From a virus: a stretch of DNA of 26,258 bases. The stretch is taken from IMG/VR virus record IMGVR_UViG_3300025127_000229, positions 1-26,258 of that record. One strand, written 5' to 3'. The notes below the pieces were generated by a model. It saw only the letters and a list, made by a program, of their open reading frames with translations, was not told the origin of the DNA and did no database searches. Positions 14,997-21,053 of the stretch are shown here, in pieces. The stretch's first letter is position 1. Every line of letters starts with the position of its first letter. The translations under genes and the position numbers were made by a program.

Positions 14997-15130
14997 AATT
15001 GTTCGGGTTGAATCGAGGGCTGCAGCGGGTGCTGCGGCCCATTTTTTTTGCCCGGGCCGTCCAGGTACTGGAAAAAACCCGTACAATTGTTCGTGTACTG
15101 GGTACTGGCGCTGCAGCCCAGTTCGTCTTC
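14997..15130. repeat. GC-rich spacer with AATTGTTCG repeats (spacer 2)
   Basis: Copies lie at 14997-15009 (AATTGTTCGGGTT, 4 bp after the cyclotransferase stop) and 15085-15093 (preceded by GTAC). ACTGG and CTGCAGCC words are shared with spacers 1 and 3. The 291-bp gap has no gene beyond a possible five-codon leader frame. Confidence 0.8.
15017..15049 (+). terminator. Intrinsic terminator of cassette A
   Basis: GGGCTGCAGC (15017-15026) pairs with GCTGCGGCCC (15031-15040), one G-T wobble, loop GGGT, then a run of eight T (15042-15049). It would end the transcript containing the cyclotransferase-like gene. Confidence 0.9.
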
Positions 15131-15167
15131 AGCTCGTAAAAAAAGTATCAAATAGTTCTTTTTGTTG

Positions 15168-15196
15168 TTGACAGGTGTGCAGTGATTGCTTAATGT
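15168..15196 (+). promoter_or_regulatory. Cassette B promoter with spacer dyad (P4)
   Basis: TTGACA (15168-15173), 17-bp spacer, TAATGT (15191-15196). The spacer ends with TGCAGTGATTGCT (15178-15190). Unlike the other cassettes, the ACTAACAACC leader lies about 65 nt downstream. The stretch between holds a well-placed ribosome site (GGGGAAG) and a five-codon frame encoding MTADQ (15220-15237). Confidence 0.75.
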
Positions 15197-15283
15197 ATAT
15201 ATACAGGGTAGGGGAAGCGATGACCGCCGACCAGTGATGCGAACAGCACCTCTGCCTTGTACTAACAACCTTTGGAGGGCAAA

Positions 15284-15487
15284 ATGACGGAGCGGGAAAT
15301 TAAAAACAGCTTGTCAATTATCTGGGATGCGTTGCATGATTACAGACAGAATTGTATTCCACAATATAACGATAACGATTTTACAAAAGATGAAGTATCG
15401 TATGATGAGCAGTGGGATGAGATCTGCGGAGCAATGGCAAATGTTACAGAGGAATTAGGTTTAGACAGTGGAGATGACAATGCGTAG
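15284..15487 (+). CDS. 67-residue acidic hypothetical protein, cassette B
   Basis: The product begins MTEREIKNSLSIIWDALHDY and is mostly helical and acidic, ending LGLDSGDDNA. ATG 15284 follows GGAGGGCAAA; an in-frame TTG at 15272 is less likely. It overlaps the following membrane-protein gene by 8 bp, so the two are likely made together. Not recognised. Confidence 0.7.
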   Translation: MTEREIKNSLSIIWDALHDYRQNCIPQYNDNDFTKDEVSYDEQWDEICGAMANVTEELGLDSGDDNA

Positions 15488-15650
15488 ATTTTGTAACTTT
15501 ATGACGGGAGTTTGCTTCCTCGGGGTGATCATGTTGGCAGCAATCGAGCCGCATGATGCACCAGCGTTCTATATTCACGCCGCCATGCTTACAATCCTAT
15601 CAGTCGGGATGGCTGTCTTCGGGATCACAGCTCGCAGCATTCGGGATTAA
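15480..15650 (+). CDS. Small two-helix membrane protein, cassette B
   Basis: The 56-residue product has two hydrophobic segments: CNFMTGVCFLGVIMLAAI (5-22) and a second, about 29-51, running from AFYIHAAMLTIL to FGITA. Basic residues at both ends (MRR and ARSIRD) predict both termini in the cytoplasm. ATG 15480 follows GGAG; GTG 15468 is an alternative. The gene is followed 21 bp later by a terminator. It could be a holin-like, superinfection-exclusion or signalling protein; no family is recognised. Confidence 0.65.
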   Translation: MRRFCNFMTGVCFLGVIMLAAIEPHDAPAFYIHAAMLTILSVGMAVFGITARSIRD

Positions 15651-15671
15651 CCAGAACAATTTCTCCAACTG

Positions 15672-15695
15672 CCCGGCTTCGGCCGGGTTTTTTTT
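15672..15695 (+). terminator. Intrinsic terminator of cassette B
   Basis: CCCGGC (15672-15677), loop TTCG, GCCGGG (15682-15687), then eight T (15688-15695). A textbook stem with a stable tetraloop. Confidence 0.93.
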
Positions 15696-15716
15696 CGCCC
15701 AGTCCCGGTGACTGGC

Positions 15717-15899
15717 GTACAATTGTTCGGGTTATTGCCAGTCGAGCCCAGGTCGGGCAGCGCAGCACCTGCCTTCATCCGGGTGAATCGGGAAATTGTT
15801 CGGGTTCTGGATCGGGATTCGAGGCAGCAGCTGTAGCTCGGGTTCGGGATTCGGGGTCGGGATCGGGCTTTCCCAGTAAAAAACCCGAACAATTGTTCG
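15717..15899. repeat. GC-rich spacer with AATTGTTCGGGTT repeats (spacer 3)
   Basis: Copies lie at 15721-15733, 15794-15806 and 15891-15899. The last joins an inverted copy (AACCCGAACAATT, 15882-15894) to make the 14-bp palindrome CGAACAATTGTTCG (15886-15899). A degenerate CCAGAACAATT touches the stop at 15651. TCGGG repeats densely at 15838-15867. The 395-bp gap also holds terminator B and promoter P5 and no gene that I can support. Confidence 0.85.
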
Positions 15900-15983
15900 T
15901 GACTGGCTGCCTAGGCCCTGGCCCGGCGCCCGGATTTTTTCAAAAAAAATGCTGCGTTTACGTCAAAAAACGCACAATTGCAC

Positions 15984-16012
15984 TTGTTTTATGTGCAATG
16001 AATGCTTATATT
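15984..16012 (+). promoter_or_regulatory. Cassette C promoter with spacer dyad (P5)
   Basis: TTGTTT (15984-15989), 17-bp spacer, TATATT (16007-16012). The spacer ends with TGCAATGAATGCT (15994-16006). The -35 is weaker than in the other cassettes. The leader GGACTACAACGAAACATGGAG follows. Confidence 0.7.
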
Positions 16013-16045
16013 TAAGGGACTACAACGAAACATGGAGATAAAAAA

Positions 16046-17230
16046 ATGACAACGATATTTAGAAGTGATGTATACCCTACATTTGGTTTTGAAAATGAAT
16101 GCGCCAATGGTGGCATATCTCGCGGTTGGTCACCTAGTCGCTGGCAGGATGAATTGAACGATGCCGGTTATAATTGGGTGAATGCAATTCATGATGGCAC
16201 GTCTGAGGTTGACGTAGAATTCATAATACCGCCGTTTTCACCATGTGATGCCGCAAAAAATGACATTGCCGAATTATTCGCATGGATAGAAAGCAAAGGC
16301 GCAATAGTTGGACGCCCTAAACTAGGCGGTCATGTTCATATGGGCAATCGCCTAGTACATACCAATATTAGTAAATCTGATTTTTGGCGCGCATCTAAAG
16401 CGGAATACGCAACGCATAGACGCTATTATAACCCTGCCGCATCCATGACCGCGCCAATGCCGTTGTCGTTGGTTAAGGATGTTATTTGCCGCTATGCCGA
16501 GCATAGAACAGATATAGAAGCAATCTTGCCATTATCACGGCGCAATGGCCGCAATAGCATGATACAAAACATAGATCATGTCGCGCCTAATGGCCGCGAT
16601 TATTCCGCGTTTATGCAATCTGAGAATGCTAGTCGCATGAGCGGAATATTGGGCGGTAAATTTCGCGTTGTTAATCTTGAAACATGGACACGCCTAAACA
16701 CTATTGAATTTCGTCAGCATCAATCAACATTGGATGTTCAAAAGCTTTGGAATTGGTGCTATCTAATTGCAAATATGTTTCAGCATTCAGATTGGCATCG
16801 CATGGATTACAATGCGCCGTCATCAATAATAATAGATACGCCCGAAAATCCATTTAGACGTGGATCAAGAATAGGCGTTTTGTATACGGCCATGCGTGTT
16901 GATGGTGGCGCGACTACTCGTGATCTAATGAATGCGACAGGTTGGAGTGCTGATACAATACGCGCTCGTGTCTCTGAAATACGCAATCGTGACGACATAG
17001 GACAAGGTGGCGTGTTATGCCATACGCAACAAGCATACGGCAATTCATATGGTACTAGCCAAGGTGAACATGATCTGAATGGTTATGAGGTATTGCGTAC
17101 TGTTGAGACACAAGTGCAAGGTGGCGTTGGTTTACTGCCCGAAAACAGACGCGGTATGACAAGCATATGGGCGGGACTATCTGATCAATTGTTTGAATAC
17201 TTTAATGCAAGGCGCGATCAATTGAGATAG
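16046..17230 (+). CDS. Amidoligase (glutamine-synthetase-like fold) with C-terminal HTH-like segment
   Basis: The 394-residue product shows the Amidoligase_2 pattern: FGFENE (13-18), DGTSEVDVEFIIPP (50-63), GGHVHMG (94-100) and NTIEFRQHQSTLD (218-230). The acidic and histidine residues would bind magnesium-ATP. The family forms amide bonds between carboxyl and amino groups, on peptides, proteins or metabolites; the substrate here is unknown. Residues 285-313 (DGGATTRDLMNATGWSADTI then RARVSEIRN) look like a helix-turn-helix of the DUF3489 kind. Arginine is mostly CGC, unlike the CGT-rich neighbouring genes, which suggests separate acquisition. It has its own promoter and terminator. Confidence 0.82.
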   Translation: MTTIFRSDVYPTFGFENECANGGISRGWSPSRWQDELNDAGYNWVNAIHDGTSEVDVEFIIPPFSPCDAAKNDIAELFAWIESKGAIVGRPKLGGHVHMGNRLVHTNISKSDFWRASKAEYATHRRYYNPAASMTAPMPLSLVKDVICRYAEHRTDIEAILPLSRRNGRNSMIQNIDHVAPNGRDYSAFMQSENASRMSGILGGKFRVVNLETWTRLNTIEFRQHQSTLDVQKLWNWCYLIANMFQHSDWHRMDYNAPSSIIIDTPENPFRRGSRIGVLYTAMRVDGGATTRDLMNATGWSADTIRARVSEIRNRDDIGQGGVLCHTQQAYGNSYGTSQGEHDLNGYEVLRTVETQVQGGVGLLPENRRGMTSIWAGLSDQLFEYFNARRDQLR

Positions 17231-17252
17231 TCCCACAAAAAAACAAAACTAA

Positions 17253-17278
17253 GGCGGGCAATGCCCGCCTATTTTTTT
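17253..17278 (+). terminator. Intrinsic terminator of cassette C
   Basis: GGCGGGC (17253-17259), loop AAT, GCCCGCC (17263-17269), then TA and seven T (17272-17278). It ends the amidoligase transcript. Confidence 0.93.
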
Positions 17279-17280
17279 GC

Positions 17281-17431
17281 GTACAATTTGACAAGGTACC
17301 CTGCAGCCGAATGCAAAAAATCCAATCGGGACGCGGGCGGGTATGGTACCCCCCGACAAAAAAAACTTGACAGCGCGACACGTTGCGCCAAGTTCCCCAC
17401 AAACAACCCCCAGTAAAAATAACAACTGGGG
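17281..17431. other. Structured spacer 4 with degenerate repeat remnant
   Basis: GTACAATT (17281-17288) recalls the repeat of the other spacers but lacks GTTCG. GGTACC occurs twice. AACTTG/CAAGTT (17364-17369, 17389-17394) with inner GCGC pairs forms one hairpin, and CCCCAGT/ACTGGGG (17408-17414, 17425-17431) forms a second. No gene is seen in the 287-bp gap. Confidence 0.6.
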
Positions 17432-17456
17432 TCAAAAAAATTTTATATAAAAATCA

Positions 17457-17486
17457 TTGACAGTTTAAGCAACCATTGCCATATTA
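17457..17486 (+). promoter_or_regulatory. Cassette D promoter with degenerate spacer dyad (P6)
   Basis: TTGACA (17457-17462), 17- or 18-bp spacer, CATATT or ATATTA. AGCAACCATTGCC (17468-17480) matches the dyad of P2-P5 with several changes and sits one base further from the -35. A/T-rich sequence precedes it, and CAGGAGGGC follows as ribosome site. Confidence 0.65.
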
Positions 17487-17517
17487 ATACTTACTGTTCA
17501 TTCAGGAGGGCAAAGGT

Positions 17518-17886
17518 ATGAAGAACGAAGATTTATGGAAACATTGCACCAGATTAAATCGTGAGCAGCGTGATGAACTGGGCGTTTTCACCAAGAAAGA
17601 GATGTTGGACTACTGTGTTTTGAACCGCAATCTTCTTGCGAGTGATGTTGAAAAGATAATGTGCAACGATCCTCTGTTTCCTGTGGTAACGGATCCTAGT
17701 GTTGACAGTCCAGATATTCCGTTAAGCGCACAGCGTGGCGGCAAAAAATCAAAGAATTTTTTCTTTCGCCAGGATTTGGATATTTATTTTGGCGGCAGTT
17801 ATGGAATTATAAAGAGTTTTCTTGAGAAGCGTAGCGAAGAGATTTCTTACAAGAAAAAGCGTGGAAGACCAAAGAAGGAGCGATAA
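17518..17886 (+). CDS. AT-hook protein, cassette D
   Basis: The 122-residue product ends with KKKRGRPKKER (112-122), an AT-hook (RGRP core) that binds the minor groove of A/T-rich DNA. The rest is not recognised; it includes a charged helix (REQRDELGVFTKKEMLDYC, 15-33) and an FFFRQDLDIYFGG segment (81-93). ATG 17518 follows AGGAGGGCAAAGGT. It heads the transcript that includes the XRE regulator. The A/T-rich tracts upstream of each cassette promoter are possible targets. Confidence 0.75.
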   Translation: MKNEDLWKHCTRLNREQRDELGVFTKKEMLDYCVLNRNLLASDVEKIMCNDPLFPVVTDPSVDSPDIPLSAQRGGKKSKNFFFRQDLDIYFGGSYGIIKSFLEKRSEEISYKKKRGRPKKER

Positions 17887-17887
17887 A

Positions 17888-18136
17888 ATGAAACAATACA
17901 GACTTAAAATTGGTGGTGATCCGATTGATTTTGTTGCGGAGAACCCAGAGGGTTTCTTGGAGGCTTGGCGTTCTGTCAATCTTCGAGCGAGTTCTGATGA
18001 CAAAGAGTGGCTAAGACAGGCTGCGATGTCTGCATGCGACTGGGCTGGAGGCCCGATCCGTTATGACAATGCAACTGTGTTTGCACAGGACATGATGAGC
18101 AAGGGCATGCTGGAGGAGATTAATGCAGAAGGCTAA
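17888..18136 (+). CDS. 82-residue hypothetical protein, cassette D
   Basis: The product begins MKQYRLKIGGDPIDFVAENP and continues with helices (GFLEAWRSVNLRAS, DDKEWLRQAAMSACDWAGG). It is not recognised. ATG 17888 follows AAGGAG and lies one base after the upstream stop. It overlaps the XRE gene by 14 bp. Confidence 0.7.
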   Translation: MKQYRLKIGGDPIDFVAENPEGFLEAWRSVNLRASSDDKEWLRQAAMSACDWAGGPIRYDNATVFAQDMMSKGMLEEINAEG

Positions 18137-18491
18137 ATCATCTTACAGCATGATGAAGGGCAAGGATCTGGAAGAGATGCGGAATAAATCTGGCAAGAGT
18201 CAGGCATCTTTTGCAGATGCCTTGGGTGTAAGCTTGCGTATGTACAGCTATTACGAGTGCGACAAGAAGCCGATACCCAAGACAGTTGAGCTTTCTTCTC
18301 GTTACATTTTGTCAGAAAAGCAGGGATCTACTGGTTACAAGCCTTCATCTGATTTGACAGACTTTGATATAGATCGCATTAGCAGACTAAGATATGCGTT
18401 GCGAGGCGTTGAGGGTTTTGATGATCGTTCAGACAAGATTGTAAGGCAGTCAGAGCAGGAAATTGAATACCTGTTGTCAAAGTTTGACTAA
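18123..18491 (+). CDS. XRE-family helix-turn-helix regulator
   Basis: The 122-residue product has a Cro/C1-type HTH from about 14 to 60: KDLEEMRNKSGKSQASFADA, then LGVSLRMYSYYECDKKPIP. The C-terminal half is helical and may dimerise. ATG 18123 follows GGAGGAG. It is the best visible candidate for the protein that binds the 13-bp dyads in P2-P6, and P6 would then be autoregulated. That is inference; no binding evidence exists. It is the last gene of cassette D and no clear terminator follows. Confidence 0.8.
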   Translation: MQKAKSSYSMMKGKDLEEMRNKSGKSQASFADALGVSLRMYSYYECDKKPIPKTVELSSRYILSEKQGSTGYKPSSDLTDFDIDRISRLRYALRGVEGFDDRSDKIVRQSEQEIEYLLSKFD

Positions 18492-18535
18492 TAACATATC
18501 ATTGGCTCCATGTATCTTTGTAGAAGGGACTGGGC

Positions 18536-21049
18536 ATGAACACTTTCATGGGGCCAATGACACCTCCTCCAGCGTCACCTGGACAACCGCAGAAGCTTGA
18601 TATACGCACAAATCCTAATCAGAGGGCTGGTTTCAAGCAGTTTATGAAACAGCGCACTGCGCCAGCGGTTATGCCTATTCAGCAAATGCCTCAGGCTCAA
18701 CCCATGCCTATGCCTATGATGCAGCCACGGCCACAAATGCCGCTTCGCATGGAGATGGGTGGTGATGTTGATATTTTTGATCCACAGAACTATCACGAGG
18801 GCGGACTTGTCAACACGTTAGGTCAGCTTGGCACCATGAGCGGTCAGATGGTTGACGCTCTTAACACCATAGTTATGGGCGGTGGTCAGGGCGGTGGTGC
18901 TACCAGCGGCTTTGACAGTGGCAGTGGTTTTACCAGCACACCTAGTGTTTCTCCAACTACGCCTAGTGTTCCTCCTGTTTCTCCAGCCACGCCTGACTTT
19001 GTAAATCCTAATGTTTTAAGCTCCTCTGGTGGTCAGACAGATCCACAGGCGATACTTAATTCGCAGATGAGTGGGGGGCAGGGTTCTGTATTTACTGAAG
19101 GCCAGCCTACTCCAAGTGTATTTCCTTCAGGTCCATCAGGTAACGCTCCAGCGGATGACCCACGAACTCCGCAGAATGAATATCAGGATTTTATTACCAG
19201 TGGTGTGTCAGACACTCCAATGCCATCTAGTTTAAAAGGTGCTTTTGACGAACAAGGCAATCCGTTTAATCTACCTGCAACGATAAATAATGCTTTAGGT
19301 GCTTTAGGCATGAAGGATGGCGGTGCTGTACCACCGCGCCGTACAGAGATTGGTGGTCAGCCGCATATGTTGTCTTACATTACACCTGACGAGGCCGACA
19401 TTTTGGAGGCTTTAGGTGGTAGTGGCGAACCCGGTCCTATGGGTATTCCTGCATTTGACGGTCATGTTGATGGTGCTGATCCTGATTCAGGGCCGGGAGC
19501 GGCTGCTGGTTTTGGGAATGATGACGGTCCTGATGATAACAAAAGCGGCGGCGGACAAGACCGATCCGGCATGCAATCCACTCTTGATTCATATCAAGAT
19601 CAGAGCGCCGCAGAAAAGGCGGCTGATTTTGCCAAGGCTGCACAAGCTGGCAAAGACGCAAGGGATCAAGCCGCAAGAGATCTTGTTGCGAGAACTTTCG
19701 CCACAAGTGATGGAGGCAGGAGTTTAGTTGGCGCACCAGGCAGCAAAACTGGATTTGCTACCACTGGAAAGCCTAGTCAACAACAAATTAACGATGCGTT
19801 AGCCGCCGCAAAGTCTCTAGGCTTTGACATTAGCGGCAGTCAGACAGCCACTGATCTTGGTCTGAATGATCCAGATGATGGAGGAATTGAAGCTGTTTCA
19901 ACTCCTTCAGTTACTGAAGATGATACATCATTGGGTTTTGGTAATTTATTAGATTTACTCGCTCTTGATAATCCTGTTGAGGCAAGAGAGCTTGTTAGCG
20001 CAGGTGCAAACATACCGAGTGTAGCCACATCAACTGATCAATTTACATCTCCAAAATCTGCAAATTTAGCACAACAGAGGGTTAATAATTTAGTTACCGA
20101 TGCTGCGAATGCTTCAACTAGATCATTTACCCCCATAGATTCTGTCTCAGGCGCTGTTCCGACTGGTGATTCAAGCACACCAGCAACTGATTTCTTTGCT
20201 GACGCATATTCTGACATCGTTGAGAGTGCTACTAAAGCGGATCCAGATTCAGAGACGATTGTGGACGCTACTGCGCCGGGAACAACGGGTAGGGCTATTA
20301 TGGACATAGTTTCTCCTGTAAGCACAATAGGAATAGCAAGTCAGATTCTTGGTCTTGATAATCAATTTACTCAGCCAAAAGCATCTCCGGCAGACAGATC
20401 TGCTTTTGCAATAGGTGAGTTGCTTAGTCTTGATGATCGCGCTCGTGATATTAACAAGGCTTTAGAATCTGGTATGTTTGACCCAACAGGCGGTTTGTTT
20501 GGAACAGGAAAGGTTACTGACATCCGACCAGAGGGCTTAGAGAAAGGCTTTTTTAGTACAAATCCGTTTGGCATGGTTGTCTATACTGGTCCAGAGGATG
20601 CTAATTATACAGGCCCTTACAGGGAATTAGTAAATCCTCCGCCTGAAGATACAAAAGGTGGTCCACCACCCGTAAAACAACCATTTGATCCGTGTCCTCA
20701 AGGTTTTGTTTTGAAAGATGGCGTTTGTACGCCCATTGAAACAAATACAGGGGACGGCACTCCTAATCAAATTGGTGGTGGTGTAACGCCTCCGACTGTT
20801 CCGGGTGGCCCTGTCGTGGTGCCGTCAACCAGACCGACTGGCCCGTTTAATCTTCAAGGCCCTGTTGGTTATGGTGTTCCTACCGCTGGCATGGCGGATC
20901 CCTCAGTTGCGACTAATGCCGCACTATATCAGCAGATGTTAAATCAACAGGCTGCGGCTCCGATAAGACTGCAATCTGGCGGCCCTGTATCTTCAAACTT
21001 GGATAGAGCGGCAGATAACTTTTTGAAGTCATTGATGCCAACGGCGTAG
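18536..21049 (+). CDS. Large low-complexity structural-region protein with GG-x-V motifs
   Basis: The 837-residue product is rich in G, S, P, D and T and mostly disordered by appearance. The N-terminus is a P/M/Q stretch (about 42-70). GG-x-V motifs occur at GGDV (75-78), EGGLV (88-92), DGGAV (261-265) and near the C-terminus (SGGPV). The block RTEIGGQPHMLSYITPDEAD (269-288) followed by GGSGEPGPMGIP resembles conserved segments I recall from marine phage proteins next to terminase genes. FDPCPQGFVLKDGVCTPIE, late in the protein, holds a C-x(n)-C pair. The function is unknown; a virion or assembly protein is likely from its position before terL. ATG 18536 follows AGAAGGGA. Confidence 0.75.
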   Translation: MNTFMGPMTPPPASPGQPQKLDIRTNPNQRAGFKQFMKQRTAPAVMPIQQMPQAQPMPMPMMQPRPQMPLRMEMGGDVDIFDPQNYHEGGLVNTLGQLGTMSGQMVDALNTIVMGGGQGGGATSGFDSGSGFTSTPSVSPTTPSVPPVSPATPDFVNPNVLSSSGGQTDPQAILNSQMSGGQGSVFTEGQPTPSVFPSGPSGNAPADDPRTPQNEYQDFITSGVSDTPMPSSLKGAFDEQGNPFNLPATINNALGALGMKDGGAVPPRRTEIGGQPHMLSYITPDEADILEALGGSGEPGPMGIPAFDGHVDGADPDSGPGAAAGFGNDDGPDDNKSGGGQDRSGMQSTLDSYQDQSAAEKAADFAKAAQAGKDARDQAARDLVARTFATSDGGRSLVGAPGSKTGFATTGKPSQQQINDALAAAKSLGFDISGSQTATDLGLNDPDDGGIEAVSTPSVTEDDTSLGFGNLLDLLALDNPVEARELVSAGANIPSVATSTDQFTSPKSANLAQQRVNNLVTDAANASTRSFTPIDSVSGAVPTGDSSTPATDFFADAYSDIVESATKADPDSETIVDATAPGTTGRAIMDIVSPVSTIGIASQILGLDNQFTQPKASPADRSAFAIGELLSLDDRARDINKALESGMFDPTGGLFGTGKVTDIRPEGLEKGFFSTNPFGMVVYTGPEDANYTGPYRELVNPPPEDTKGGPPPVKQPFDPCPQGFVLKDGVCTPIETNTGDGTPNQIGGGVTPPTVPGGPVVVPSTRPTGPFNLQGPVGYGVPTAGMADPSVATNAALYQQMLNQQAAAPIRLQSGGPVSSNLDRAADNFLKSLMPTA

Positions 21050-21053
21050 TCAA

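Noticed and set aside
14888-15268. Minus-strand open frame across the end of cassette A
   Set aside because: It runs through a strong terminator, a promoter and repeats, and overlaps the cyclotransferase-like gene antisense. No ribosome site.
15647-15892. Minus-strand open frame in spacer 3
   Set aside because: Composed of TCGGG/AATTGTTCG repeats read in reverse; spans terminator B.
13625-15899. Repeats as integron attC sites or CRISPR repeats
   Set aside because: Copies are short, irregularly spaced (about 40 to over 1000 bp), without the paired R/L boxes of attC or uniform spacers of CRISPR. No integrase or cas operon is present; the Cas4-like gene sits in a recombination operon.
15978-15998. 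TTGCAC/GTGCAA inverted pair around the P5 -35 as a separate operator
   Set aside because: Found at only one promoter and partly overlapping the shared dyad; too short to stand alone.
17366-17394. TTGACA at 17367-17372 as an additional promoter in spacer 4
   Set aside because: No acceptable -10 lies 16-18 bp downstream, and the sequence is part of a hairpin.
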